Positions 21,543 through 29,650 are shown, counted from the stretch's first letter. The stretch: DNA of 33,593 nucleotides from Thermoplasmata archaeon (GCA_030037265.1 JASHRQ010000046.1:1-33593), one strand, 5' to 3'. The notes: a model not told the origin generated them from the sequence alone. A program made the numbers and translations.

Positions 21543-22694
21543 TTACGGGCGCCCGCCGTCCAGCGCCTGGCGGAGGTCGTCGACGAGGTCGGCCGGGTCC
21601 TCGATCCCGACCGAGAACCGGAGCAGCCCGTCGCCGATCCCCGCGGCGCGGCGCTGCGCGGGCGTCATCGCCCGGTGCGTCATCCGTGCCGGATGGTTCA
21701 CGAGCGACTCGACCCCGCCCAGGCTCTCGCCGAGCGTGAACAGCTTGAGCCGCCGCGCGACGCGGGTCGCGGCCGCCGCGCCCCCCCGGAACTCGGCCGA
21801 GAGCATCCCGCCGTATCCGTCCATCTGGCGACGGGCGATCGCGTGGCCCGGATGCGACGGGAGGCCGGGATAGAGCACGCGCGAGACCTGGGGATGGCCC
21901 TCCAGGAACCGCGCCACGCGCGCCGCGTTCGCGGCGTGCCGACGGACCCGAACCCCCAGGGTCCGGAGGCCCCGCAGCAGGAGGTAGCAGTCGAAGGGAC
22001 TCGGCACGCCGCCCGCCGTGTTCTGGAACCACCGGAGCCGGTCGACGAACGCCCGCGACCGGCCGATGAGGGCCCCGCCGAGCACGTCGCTGTGCCCGCC
22101 GATGTACTTGGTCGTGGAGTGCACGACCAGGTCCGCGCCGAGCTTGAGCGGCCGCTGGAAGACCGGCGAGGCGAACGTGTTGTCGACGGCCACCCGGGCG
22201 CGGCCCTCGCGGGCGATCCGGATCGCGCCCCGGAGGTCCGTGACCTTGAGGAGCGGGTTGGTCGGGGTCTCGAGGTACAGGAGGTCGACGCGCGGTCCGC
22301 GCGCGAACGCGCGCCGCACGTTCTCGAGGTCCGTCGTGTCGACGAAGTCCACCCGGACGCCATGGGAACGCGCGACCTCGAGGAGGCGGGTGCTCCCGTG
22401 GTACAGGTCGTCTCCCGCGACGATCCGGCGGCCCGACGGATAGCTCATGAAGAGCGCCGAGACCGCCGCGAGCCCCGAGCCGAACGCGAGGGCGTCGGCC
22501 CCGCCCTCGGCGCGCGCCAGCGCGCGCTCGAGCGCGGAGCGGGTCGGGTTGCCGGTCCGGGAGTAGACGAACCCTTTCGCCACGCCGGGCGCCGACTGGC
22601 GGTAGGTGACGGACAGGTAGACCGGCACGTTCACCGCGCCGGTGAGCGGGTCCGGCGCCTGCCCATCGTGGATGAGGCGGGTGTCCCACTCCAT
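21543..22694 (-). CDS. Cystathionine gamma-synthase/lyase family PLP enzyme
   Basis: The 383-residue protein is a Cys/Met-metabolism PLP enzyme. It shows YSRTGNPTR (44-52), which binds PLP phosphate from the partner subunit, GSGLAAVSALFM, ETPTNPLLKV, VDNTFASP, and the PLP lysine Lys196 in HSTTKYIGGHSDVLGG. It ends in GESLGGVESLVNHPA, typical of gamma-synthase and gamma-lyase members. The exact reaction (cystathionine synthesis, cleavage or methionine gamma-lyase) cannot be separated by eye. It belongs to transsulfuration and connects with the amino-acid permease divergently transcribed next door. ATG 22694 is used because the family begins at that point; an in-frame ATG at 22724 adds ten residues. 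Confidence 0.93.
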   Translation of the reverse strand: MEWDTRLIHDGQAPDPLTGAVNVPVYLSVTYRQSAPGVAKGFVYSRTGNPTRSALERALARAEGGADALAFGSGLAAVSALFMSYPSGRRIVAGDDLYHGSTRLLEVARSHGVRVDFVDTTDLENVRRAFARGPRVDLLYLETPTNPLLKVTDLRGAIRIAREGRARVAVDNTFASPVFQRPLKLGADLVVHSTTKYIGGHSDVLGGALIGRSRAFVDRLRWFQNTAGGVPSPFDCYLLLRGLRTLGVRVRRHAANAARVARFLEGHPQVSRVLYPGLPSHPGHAIARRQMDGYGGMLSAEFRGGAAAATRVARRLKLFTLGESLGGVESLVNHPARMTHRAMTPAQRRAAGIGDGLLRFSVGIEDPADLVDDLRQALDGGRP

Positions 22695-22768
22695 CGGCCG
22701 CCGGGAGCCGCCCGGCCACATCAACCGTTCGACCCGTACCGCCGAGCGGGTTTCTGCACTTTCGCGAA

Positions 22769-22778
22769 CTTATTTAGC
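22769..22778 (+). promoter_or_regulatory. TATA-like box for the permease gene
   Basis: CTTATTTAGC is the strongest AT-rich stretch in the divergent interval. The start codon is about 70 nt away, so this gene should have a leader of roughly 45 nt, unlike most here. Confidence 0.55.
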
Positions 22779-22843
22779 CCCCCGTCACCACTCGCGGCCG
22801 CCTCGCGGCGGACCGACGGGCCGACCGCGGAACGGAGCGGAAC

Positions 22844-24508
22844 ATGACCCCGGCCTTGCAGGCGGAGACCCCCGGAGCGATCGTCGACCGGTCCGAGCGC
22901 GCCACGCCCGCGGCGGTGGCCCAGCCGGGGCTGTACGTCCGCCAGACGTCCGGCCTCGTGCGCACCGTCGGCGCGCGGACCGCGCTGTTCGCGAACCTGG
23001 TCGGCATGGGCATCATCGTGAACTACTTCTGGATCGTCTTCGCGTCGGCCGGCTACCCCAACGCGAACCTGATCACCACCGTCGCGATCGGGGTGCTGAT
23101 CAACCTCGGCGTCGGCTACGTCTACTGGATGCTCGCGAGCTCGATGCCGCGGTCCGGCGGGGACTACGTGTTCACCGGACGGATCTTCCACCCGAGCATC
23201 GGGCTGGGGACGAACCTCCTGTTCACCGTCGTGTTCATCAGCTGGGCCGGATACTTCGCCTACTACACCGCGCTGTTCGGCATCCCCACGATGCTCGCCG
23301 CCTACAGCGTCGCCGGCGGGGGCACGCAGGCGCTCGCGTGGGCCACCGCCCTCACCGGGTCGACGACGAACCTGTTCCTCGTCGGCTTCGGGGTCCTCGT
23401 GGTGGTCATCCTCGTGAGCCTCCTGCCCACGAAGTGGATCTTCCGCACCGCGATCGGCATCTTCGCCGTCTCCGCCGTGGTCTACGTGGCGATGCTCGTC
23501 CTCCTGCTCACGACCCCCTCGTCGACCTTCGCCGCGGACTGGAACGCGGCGAATCCCACGACCCAGAGCTACCAGGCGCTCGTCAGCAGCGTCTCCTCCA
23601 CGAGCTCGATCACGGCGGCCGGCACCTTCCTCGGCATCGTCTACACGATGCTGAGCTTCATCGGCTACGCGAACAGCTCCTACTACGGCGGGGAGATCCG
23701 CGGCAGCCCGACCCGCACGCAGGGCCTCGCGATCTTCGGAGCGCCGCTCATCTTCGCGGCCCTCATCGGCGCGCTGTACGCGGCGGCGTACTACACCTTC
23801 GGCCGGCTGTTCCTGATCGGCGTGAGCACGGGCTACGTGCTCGGGACGACGACGCTGCCGGGCGGCACGATCCCGAGCCCGCTCTTCCTCGCCGCGTACG
23901 TCGTCCACGTGCCCGTCCTGGCGGCGTTCCTCGCGTTCGGGCTCGTCCTCACGTTCTTCGGCTTCTCACTCGTCTACTTCGTCCTCCCGACGCGGAATCT
24001 GTTCTCCTGGTCGTTCGACCGGATCTTCCCGTCCTGGCTGACGGCGGTGAGCCGGAACGGCGTCCCGTACGCGGCGGTGATCGTGCTCGCCGTCGCCTCC
24101 GGGATCGCGCTGTACGTCGCGGCGTACACGCAGCTGTTCACCTACCTGTCGTACTCCAACTTCGGCTTCTGGTTCGCCGTCGGGATCGTCTGCCTCGCGG
24201 GCGCGTTGTTCCCGTTCCTGCGGCCCCAGCTGTTCAAGTCCTCGCCCGCGATCGTCCAGGCGAAGGTCGGCCGGGTGCCGATCCTCACGATCGTCGGCGT
24301 CGCGAGCTGGATCGCCGCCTGGTTCGTGAGCTACGCGGCGTCGACGGCGTCGTACGTCGAGCCGTCGAACGGCTACAACTACGCCTACCTGATCTTCCTC
24401 CCCGCGGTGTTCGTGATCGGGATCGTCGTCTACTTCATCTCGCACGCCATCCAGAAGTCGCGCGGCGTGCCGATCGACCTCATCAACAAGGAGCTCCCCC
24501 CGGAGTGA
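22844..24508 (+). CDS. APC-superfamily amino acid permease
   Basis: The 554-residue protein has a 40-residue charged N-terminus and about twelve to fourteen hydrophobic segments. The first contains FANLVGMGIIVNYFWIVF, the broken helix with the Gly-x-Gly turn that contacts substrate in APC transporters. Segments at YVYWMLASSMPRSGGDYVF and GYANSSYYGGEIRG match helices 2 and 6 with their conserved Gly/Pro and acidic residues. It probably imports amino acids or amines by secondary transport. It is divergent from the cystathionine enzyme. A GGAG lies eight bases before the ATG, consistent with a leadered message. Confidence 0.92.
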   Translation: MTPALQAETPGAIVDRSERATPAAVAQPGLYVRQTSGLVRTVGARTALFANLVGMGIIVNYFWIVFASAGYPNANLITTVAIGVLINLGVGYVYWMLASSMPRSGGDYVFTGRIFHPSIGLGTNLLFTVVFISWAGYFAYYTALFGIPTMLAAYSVAGGGTQALAWATALTGSTTNLFLVGFGVLVVVILVSLLPTKWIFRTAIGIFAVSAVVYVAMLVLLLTTPSSTFAADWNAANPTTQSYQALVSSVSSTSSITAAGTFLGIVYTMLSFIGYANSSYYGGEIRGSPTRTQGLAIFGAPLIFAALIGALYAAAYYTFGRLFLIGVSTGYVLGTTTLPGGTIPSPLFLAAYVVHVPVLAAFLAFGLVLTFFGFSLVYFVLPTRNLFSWSFDRIFPSWLTAVSRNGVPYAAVIVLAVASGIALYVAAYTQLFTYLSYSNFGFWFAVGIVCLAGALFPFLRPQLFKSSPAIVQAKVGRVPILTIVGVASWIAAWFVSYAASTASYVEPSNGYNYAYLIFLPAVFVIGIVVYFISHAIQKSRGVPIDLINKELPPE

Positions 24509-24525
24509 CGGGACGGGCCGTCGAC

Positions 24526-24534
24526 CTTTTGTGG
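24526..24534 (+). promoter_or_regulatory. TATA-like box for the nucleotidyltransferase-like gene
   Basis: CTTTTGTGG lies about 29 nt before GTG 24558. Confidence 0.5.
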
Positions 24535-24557
24535 GGACTCGCTCCTCCACCGAGCCC

Positions 24558-25589
24558 GTGGCCGTAGAGGTCGTCGTCGACCCGTTCACGCGGGCGACGG
24601 TGCCGGTCGAGCTTCCGCTCCGGTTCCGCACCGAGCCCGAGGAGGCGCGACGGGCGCTCGGCCTGCCCGACTACCTGGACGTCTCCGACCCGATCGTCCG
24701 GCGGGCCGTGGGGCTGCTCCACGCCCTCGCCGCCGTCGAGCCGTCGATCCCGGTCGCCTTCTTCGGCGGGGTGGCCTACCGGATCCGCAGCCCCACCAGC
24801 AACGGCCCGACGAGCGGGCTCCGGCGAAACCTCCACGACATCGACCTCGCCTGCCTCCAGCCGGACGGGCGGCGGATGACCGCCGCGCTCCTCGCGCTGG
24901 GCCCGCGCGGCGGGAGCGCCCTCACGGTCGTCGAGACGCACGCCGACCACATGTTCAACGCGCTCCAGAGCGGGCTCCGCCTCCGGTTCCACATGATCGA
25001 CCACGTCGACGAGCAGGGGCGCGCGACGCTCGGGACGATCGACGTCGTCGCGAACGAGTTCCGCTTCTGCCACAACCTCGACCTCCGGGCCGACGTGGCG
25101 GCCGCGCCGAGCCATGCGCGCGCGCTCTCCCCGGAGAGCCTCCTCCTCACGAAGCTGCAGGCGATCCAGAGCATCCCGGCGGAGCACGGGAACCTCGTGC
25201 CGGGCCGGGTGCTCGGCCCGTTCGGCAAGCGCGACCTCCTCATCGGCCCGGAGGAGAAGGACGTGCGCGACGTGCTCGCGCTCCTCGCCGACCGGACGGT
25301 GGGGGACAACGGGACCGCCGACGTGTCGGCCGACCGGTTCATCGCCCCGCTCGCGAACGACTGGGGGTTCTGGACGACGGTCCGCCTCAACCTCGACAAC
25401 CTCGGCCGATCGCCGCTCCTGCCGGCCCTGCCGCCGGCCGTCGCCGAGCGGATCCGGTCGAACGTCGGGCGGCTCCGCGCGGCCACCGACCGGGTCCAGC
25501 CGAAGCGGCGGTTCGGCTTTCTCCAGAAGGAGTGGTGGGAGCCGGTCGAGTCCCTCGGCACGACCCCCCCGCCGACGGGGCCGCCGTAG
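24558..25589 (+). CDS. Nucleotidyltransferase-fold protein (AbiEii-like core)
   Basis: The 343-residue protein has the core of the nucleotidyltransferase superfamily: FFGGVAYRIR (GG at 70-71), then after a variable loop RRNLHDIDLACL with the paired acidic residues of the DxD site (Asp94, Asp96). A later acidic strand GTIDVVANEF could supply the third Asp. The segment LSPESLLLTKLQAIQ is the helix that follows in AbiEii and related proteins. Many such proteins are toxins, but there is no antitoxin-like partner beside it, and the C-terminal half (WGFWTTVRLNLDNLG) is not recognised. A housekeeping role is equally possible. Confidence 0.7.
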   Translation: MAVEVVVDPFTRATVPVELPLRFRTEPEEARRALGLPDYLDVSDPIVRRAVGLLHALAAVEPSIPVAFFGGVAYRIRSPTSNGPTSGLRRNLHDIDLACLQPDGRRMTAALLALGPRGGSALTVVETHADHMFNALQSGLRLRFHMIDHVDEQGRATLGTIDVVANEFRFCHNLDLRADVAAAPSHARALSPESLLLTKLQAIQSIPAEHGNLVPGRVLGPFGKRDLLIGPEEKDVRDVLALLADRTVGDNGTADVSADRFIAPLANDWGFWTTVRLNLDNLGRSPLLPALPPAVAERIRSNVGRLRAATDRVQPKRRFGFLQKEWWEPVESLGTTPPPTGPP

Positions 25590-25597
25590 GCGCGCGG

Positions 25598-26554
25598 TCA
25601 GCCGGTCGTCAGCACGTGGGACCGGATGCGGTCCGGCTCGAAGTCGACCACGAGCCCCAGGAGGATCCCCTCCGAGTAGCTGCTGCCCGGGTTGTACACC
25701 GCGGTCCGACCGACCGCCCCCACGCCCCGCGACTCGTGGATGTGGCCGTGGAGGCCCGCGAGCGGCTGGTACCGCTCGATCGCCGCGCGGACGGCGCTGC
25801 TCCCCACGTGGACGAGCTCCTCGTCGCCCCCCGGGCCCATCACCTTCGTCAGGTCGGCGGTGAGGCGCGGCGCGAGGTCGAGCGGCGTGTTGAGCGGGGG
25901 CACGTGGCAGTTGAACACCGCCCGCGTCGTGTCCGAGAGCTTCGCGGCGAGGGCGTCGATCCGCCGGGCGATCGCCTCCTCGGACAGCTCCCGGTGGGTG
26001 TGCCACGGGGTGGGGTTGCTGTAGGCGAGCGTCAGGAGCTCGTGCCGGTCGTCGACGCGGAGGACCGCGTCGTCGGTGAGCTCGACGTAGTCGCTCGCCC
26101 GCACGACCGCCTCCATGCCGTCGAAGTCGTCGTTCCCGAGGCCCACCAGCGTCCGGATCCCGGACCCCTGGAGCCGGCTCTCGGCGAGCCGGACCCAGGC
26201 CGCGAGGCTCTCGAGCGCGAGCGACTGGAACAGGTCGTCCAGCCGGCTCCGGTGGGCGGACAGGTCGGCCCACTCCCCCGGGGTGGTGCGGTACGGGAGC
26301 GACCCCAGGTCGCGCAGCTCCGCCTCGAACCGCTCGAGCTCCGTCTCGGTCTCGACGTGGCGGCGCTCGCCGAAGTACTGGCCGACCCAGCCGCCGTTCT
26401 CGCGCCAGAGCGGGGTGATCGTCTTGCCCGCGATGTCGCCGCCGATGAGCAGCACGCCGGCCTTGTAGACCCGCCCGGCGTTGAGGAACTTCCGGAAGCA
26501 GCGCTCGGACCCGTGGAGGTCGGCGACGAAGAAGACGCGCGTCGGGGGAGCCAT
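25598..26554 (-). CDS. Calcineurin-like metallophosphoesterase
   Basis: The 318-residue protein shows the metal-binding blocks of the family: VADLHG (Asp12, His14), LIGGDIAGK (Asp40), GLGNDD (the GNH/D block with Asp for His), NCHVPP and LHGHIHESRG. A long insert of about 100 residues between blocks 2 and 3 is helical and acidic. It would hydrolyse a phosphoester; the substrate may be a nucleotide or a phosphoprotein. ATG 26554 is used; a minus-strand TTTTAG lies 37 nt upstream, giving a short leader. The convergent neighbour is the nucleotidyltransferase-like gene, eight bases away. Confidence 0.88.
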   Translation of the reverse strand: MAPPTRVFFVADLHGSERCFRKFLNAGRVYKAGVLLIGGDIAGKTITPLWRENGGWVGQYFGERRHVETETELERFEAELRDLGSLPYRTTPGEWADLSAHRSRLDDLFQSLALESLAAWVRLAESRLQGSGIRTLVGLGNDDFDGMEAVVRASDYVELTDDAVLRVDDRHELLTLAYSNPTPWHTHRELSEEAIARRIDALAAKLSDTTRAVFNCHVPPLNTPLDLAPRLTADLTKVMGPGGDEELVHVGSSAVRAAIERYQPLAGLHGHIHESRGVGAVGRTAVYNPGSSYSEGILLGLVVDFEPDRIRSHVLTTG

Positions 26555-26587
26555 GGCCGTCGAACCGGACGGGCGAGCCGACCCCGG

Positions 26588-26593
26588 CTAAAA
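26588..26593 (-). promoter_or_regulatory. TATA-like box for the metallophosphoesterase gene
   Basis: TTTTAG on the minus strand, about 37 nt before ATG 26554. Confidence 0.45.
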
Positions 26594-26655
26594 CATCTCC
26601 GAGTTGGGCGGGGACGGGTCCGGACCGCGGCGAGGGGCCCGGCGCGGCACAAACC

Positions 26656-26662
26656 CTAAAGG
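26656..26662 (+). promoter_or_regulatory. TATA-like box for the second AHSA1 gene
   Basis: CTAAAGG lies about 29 nt before ATG 26687 and only 17 nt before the in-frame GTG 26675, favouring the ATG. Confidence 0.55.
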
Positions 26663-26686
26663 CGCTCGCCGAGAGTGGGCTCGCCG

Positions 26687-27142
26687 ATGGACGAGGAGCT
26701 GTACCCGATCGTCATCCAGGTGACGATCCCGCTCCCGACGAAGATGATCTTCGCGGCGCTCACGGAGCCGGCCGGCCTCGCGGGGTGGCTGTGCCGCGAG
26801 GCGCGCCTCGACCCCCGGGTCGGCGGCGAGTACGCGCTCGCGTTCGACGGGCCCCCGCCGTTCCGCTCGTGGGGCCGGCTGACCCACTTCACCCCCGAGG
26901 TCGACGTCGGCTACGACTGGCGCGCGCCGCCGGAGTTCGACGACCTCATGAACCGTCCGGAGCCGAAGACCCGGGTCTACTTCCGGCTCCAGGACTCGCC
27001 GGAGGGGATCGACGTCACGCTCGAGCAGTTCGGCTGGGTGAGCGGGCCGGCCTGGGAGGAGGCGCGCTCCTGGCACTTCCACTTCTGGGACGAGCGGATG
27101 ACCCGGCTCAAGGAGCATCTCCTGAAGCAGGCCTACGGCTGA
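26687..27142 (+). CDS. AHSA1 / SRPBCC-fold protein (second copy)
   Basis: The 151-residue protein has the START-like AHSA1 layout: VIQVTIPLPTKMIFAALTEP at the start, AGWLCREARLDPRVGGEYALAF, DVTLEQFGWVSGPAWEEA, and a C-terminal helix with WDERMTRLKEHLLKQ. It is clearly related in family to the protein at 9978 but far from identical. Ligand and role are unknown. Its last bases overlap the end of a convergent small zinc protein gene. Confidence 0.85.
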   Translation: MDEELYPIVIQVTIPLPTKMIFAALTEPAGLAGWLCREARLDPRVGGEYALAFDGPPPFRSWGRLTHFTPEVDVGYDWRAPPEFDDLMNRPEPKTRVYFRLQDSPEGIDVTLEQFGWVSGPAWEEARSWHFHFWDERMTRLKEHLLKQAYG

Positions 27143-27342
27143 GCGGTCGCCCCCGCCGGCGGGCCGCCGGCCGGCGAGTACCGGCCGCAGACGGAGGCGC
27201 CGCAGCGGGCGCACGGCCCGGTCGGGGCGAGGTGGAAGCTGCTCCCCGCGCCCGGCGCGTCGGGCGTCACCGCGAGGTGGTCCGTCGGGAGGTGGCCGCA
27301 CCGGCACCGTCGGGCGGTGGCGCGAGACGTCGACGAGGACAT
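27133..27342 (-). CDS. Small Cys/His zinc-binding protein
   Basis: The 69-residue protein contains CRCGHLPTDH near residue 13 and CARCGASVCGRY near residue 44, a Cys/His set able to hold one or two zinc ions. Termini are Ser/Arg- and Pro/Gly-rich. It is convergent with the AHSA1 gene and overlaps its end by ten bases. A weak GGTACG lies upstream, so the promoter is doubtful. The ordered metal ligands make chance unlikely, but coding status is not certain. Confidence 0.5.
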   Translation of the reverse strand: MSSSTSRATARRCRCGHLPTDHLAVTPDAPGAGSSFHLAPTGPCARCGASVCGRYSPAGGPPAGATAQP

Positions 27343-27422
27343 CCGGGGGGCTCCGCGGCGGCGTACCGTCGCGCGGCCCAGAAAGCGTTGTCGGCGAACC
27401 GCCCGCCGCCGGGGAGGGAACC

Positions 27423-27429
27423 GCTAAGG
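27423..27429 (+). promoter_or_regulatory. TATA-like box for the GcvH-TusA fusion
   Basis: GCTAAGG lies 26 nt before GTG 27452. Confidence 0.6.
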
Positions 27430-27451
27430 GCCCGGACCGCTCGCGCGCGCC

Positions 27452-28165
27452 GTGGAGGTCGGCGGCTGCCCCGTGCCGGACGACTGCCTCGTCGACGTCG
27501 AGAACGACGTCTGGGCCCGCGCGGACGGGCCGGGCGGCGCCTACGTCGTGGGACTCCTCGCGTCCCACGCCGCGTTCGCGGGCCGGCTCCTGTCGGTCCG
27601 GTTCCGGCCGCTCGAGGGCCCGGTGGAGCGCGGCCGCAGCGTCGCGACGATCGAGAGCGGCCGGCTCACCGGCCCGGTACGGCTCCCGTTCTCGGGCACG
27701 ATCGTCGAGCGGAACCCGCTCCTGCTCGAGCGGCCGAAGTGGGTCAACGACTCGCCGTACGACCGCGGCTGGTTCGTCCGGGCGGTGCCCGCCGACCCGA
27801 ACGAGCCCGCGCGGACGCTCGCCCGTCCGGAGGCCGCGCGGGCCGCGCTCGCCGCGCAGATCGCCGAGCGGCGGATCCAGTGCTACCCCGCCGCGCCGGA
27901 CCTCGAGATGATCGAGATCGGCTCGGAGTGCAGCGCGATCCTCGCGAAGCTGGACGACGAGCTCGCCCGCCGGGCCCCCGACGACATCGTGCTCCTCGTC
28001 TCGGACGACCCCACGAGCCCGATCGAGCTCGTGCGCTGGACCGACCGGACCGGCCACACGGTCCTCCACCACCGGGTGGACGGGACCCTCCACCGGTTCC
28101 TCATCCGCAAGGAGGCGCACCCGGTCCCGCGGCCGCCCGAGCGCGGGACGCCGGCGGAGCCGTAG
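27452..28165 (+). CDS. GcvH-like domain fused to a TusA-like domain
   Basis: The 237-residue protein has two parts. Residues 10-115 follow the glycine-cleavage H-protein fold: VVGLLASHAAFAGRLLSVRF, then ATIESGRLTGPV, PFSGTIVERNPLLLERPKWV and SPYDRGWFVRA. The lipoylated Lys of the ESxK turn is replaced by Arg71, so lipoylation should be impossible. Residues 152-221 resemble TusA/SirA sulfur carriers: EIGSECSAILAKLDDEL, DDIVLLVSDDPTSP and HRFLIRKEA. Cys160 falls where the persulfide Cys of the CPxP motif sits, but the Pro is Ser. It is convergent with a rhodanese gene 11 bases away, hinting at sulfur transfer. Glycine cleavage is unlikely, as no gcvPT genes are present. Confidence 0.75.
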   Translation: MEVGGCPVPDDCLVDVENDVWARADGPGGAYVVGLLASHAAFAGRLLSVRFRPLEGPVERGRSVATIESGRLTGPVRLPFSGTIVERNPLLLERPKWVNDSPYDRGWFVRAVPADPNEPARTLARPEAARAALAAQIAERRIQCYPAAPDLEMIEIGSECSAILAKLDDELARRAPDDIVLLVSDDPTSPIELVRWTDRTGHTVLHHRVDGTLHRFLIRKEAHPVPRPPERGTPAEP

Positions 28166-28176
28166 GCGTCCCGCGC

Positions 28177-29043
28177 TCAGGCCGTCTTCTCGACCGGCAC
28201 CCGGACGCGGTTCCCCCACTCCGACCAGGAGCCGTCGTAGTTCCGCACGTCCGGGTAGCCCAGGAGGTAGGTGAGGACGTACCAGGTGTGGCTCGACCGC
28301 TCCCCGATCCGGCAGTAGGTGATGACCGGCTTCCCCGGCACGACGCCCTTCGGCGCGTAGAGCGCCTCCAGCTCCTCGCGCGACTTGAACGTCCCGTCGT
28401 CCCGCACCGCCTGGGCCCACGGGATGTTCGCGGCGCCCGGGATGTGGCCCCCGCGCTGGGCGGCCTCGTTCGGGTACTCGGGGGGCGCGGTGATCTCGCC
28501 GGAGAACTCCTTCGGCCCGCGCACGTCGACGAGCGCGGAGCCGCCGGCCTTCACGTCGGGCAGGCGGCCGAGCACGTCGTCGAAGAACACCCGGATCCGC
28601 TCGTTCGGCTTCGCGGCCGCGCTGAACTGCGTCGCGGGGTAGCTCGGGACGTCCTTGGTGAGCGGGCGGTCCTCGGCGACCCACTTCTTCCGCCCGCCGT
28701 CGACCAGCCGGACGTCGCGGACGCCGTGGTACTTGAACACCCAGAAGGCGAACGCGGCGAACCAGTTGTTGAAGTCGCCGTACAGCACGAGCGTCGTGTC
28801 GGGCCCGATCCCGCTCCGCCGGAACAGCGCCGTCAGCTGCGGCCCCCCCAGGATGTCGCGCGACGTCGGGTCGTTGATGTCCTTCCGCCAGTCGAACAGC
28901 ACCGAGCCCGGCACGTGGCCGGTGACGTAGTTCGCCGCGGGGTCGTAGTCGACCTCCGCGATGCGGACCGCCGGGTCCTTGAGGTGCTTCCCGACCCATT
29001 CGGTATCGACGAGCGTTTCCGGATGCGCGTAGCTGGCTCCCAT
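28177..29043 (-). CDS. Two-domain rhodanese (thiosulfate / 3-mercaptopyruvate sulfurtransferase)
   Basis: The 288-residue protein consists of two rhodanese domains. The N-terminal one (ETLVDTEWVGKHL, GHVPGSVLFDW, LVLYGDFNNWFAAFAFW) has Asp-Phe-Asn where the catalytic Cys would be and is structural. The C-terminal one (ALVDVRGPKEFSGE, GGHIPGAANIPWA) carries the active Cys244 in TYCRIGERSSHTW. The CRIGERS loop is the thiosulfate:cyanide type seen in many archaea rather than the CGxGxT mercaptopyruvate type. It transfers sulfane sulfur to thiol acceptors. It is tail-to-tail with the GcvH-TusA fusion, a plausible partner. A short leader with GGAAGG precedes the ATG. Confidence 0.93.
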   Translation of the reverse strand: MGASYAHPETLVDTEWVGKHLKDPAVRIAEVDYDPAANYVTGHVPGSVLFDWRKDINDPTSRDILGGPQLTALFRRSGIGPDTTLVLYGDFNNWFAAFAFWVFKYHGVRDVRLVDGGRKKWVAEDRPLTKDVPSYPATQFSAAAKPNERIRVFFDDVLGRLPDVKAGGSALVDVRGPKEFSGEITAPPEYPNEAAQRGGHIPGAANIPWAQAVRDDGTFKSREELEALYAPKGVVPGKPVITYCRIGERSSHTWYVLTYLLGYPDVRNYDGSWSEWGNRVRVPVEKTA

Positions 29044-29080
29044 GTGGGGTCCCTTCCGGCGGCCACCGGGTCGTCCCCGC

Positions 29081-29087
29081 TTAATAC
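29081..29087 (-). promoter_or_regulatory. TATA-like box for the rhodanese gene
   Basis: GTATTAA on the minus strand lies about 41 nt before ATG 29043, leaving a leader of about 15 nt that contains GGAAGG. Confidence 0.55.
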
Positions 29088-29187
29088 GCCAGCGACGGGC
29101 GCATCCGGCGGCCCGGCCCGCAGATTCGGCGCGGGCTTGAGCGCAGAAAACGGCTCGCTTGCCCGGGGCGAGCAGCGCGCGCCGCGC

Positions 29188-29505
29188 TCAGTCGCGCCGG
29201 CCGCGCCGGGGGAGCTCGTCCGTCGACACCTCGATCGTCTCCGGGTCGAAGCCGAGCCGCTCGAGCTCCGAGCGGATCCGCGCGCGGTGGTCGCCCTGGA
29301 GGTACACCTCGCCCTCGACGACCGACCCGCCGGTCGCGAGCCGGTTCTTGAGCGTCCGGGTCGTCTCGGCGAGGTCCGTCCCGGACGGGAAGCCGGAGAT
29401 GACCGTCGCCGGCTTGTTGTAGCGACGGGGCTCGACGCGGACCCGGATCCGCGCGGTCTCTCGGTCGAGGGCGCTCAGGATCTCGTCGAACTCCTCGTTA
29501 CCCAT
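29188..29505 (-). CDS. Translation initiation factor aIF1 (SUI1)
   Basis: The 105-residue protein is the archaeal SUI1/eIF1 homologue. The core reads RVEPRRYNKPATVISGFPSG, then LKNRLATGGSVVEGEVYLQG and DHRARIRSELERLGFDPE. It matches the family at its usual length. It binds the small ribosomal subunit and checks start-codon selection. No promoter lies at leaderless distance from the ATG. The nearest strong TATA-like box is about 150 nt upstream, beyond a long hairpin, so this mRNA may carry a structured leader, which is unusual in a genome rich in leaderless transcripts. Confidence 0.96.
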   Translation of the reverse strand: MGNEEFDEILSALDRETARIRVRVEPRRYNKPATVISGFPSGTDLAETTRTLKNRLATGGSVVEGEVYLQGDHRARIRSELERLGFDPETIEVSTDELPRRGRRD

Positions 29506-29530
29506 GGTCGAACTACTTCCCTAGGACCGG

Positions 29531-29638
29531 CGACCCGCGCACGAGGTTCCCCGCCCGGACGCAGGGCCCGGTTCGGGCCCTGCGTCCCACGGGCGTACGG
29601 AGGAAGATTCTCGGGGCAGCACCGGATTCCTCGGGTCG
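29531..29638 (-). ncRNA. Candidate structured leader or small RNA upstream of aIF1
   Basis: A perfect 14-bp inverted repeat (29557-29570 with 29574-29587, three-base loop) is extended by CGCCC/GGGCG (29552-29556, 29591-29595) across a three-base bulge. Outside it, CGACCCG (29531-29537) pairs with CGGGTCG (29632-29638), closing a fold of 108 nt. A clear TATA-like box on the minus strand (29651-29658) would start transcription at about 29628-29632, near the outer stem. The strand is inferred from that box. It is not a tRNA: no T-arm or D-arm pattern fits. It could be the 5' leader of the aIF1 mRNA or a separate RNA. Confidence 0.45.
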
Positions 29639-29650
29639 ATGCGGGCGGAC

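Noticed and set aside
24558-25589. Toxin of an AbiE-type toxin-antitoxin pair
   Set aside because: The fold fits, but there is no adjacent antitoxin-like gene, and the C-terminal half is unlike known AbiEii proteins as far as can be seen.
27452-28165. Ordinary glycine-cleavage H protein
   Set aside because: The lipoyl Lys is Arg, a second domain is fused, and no P or T protein genes are nearby.
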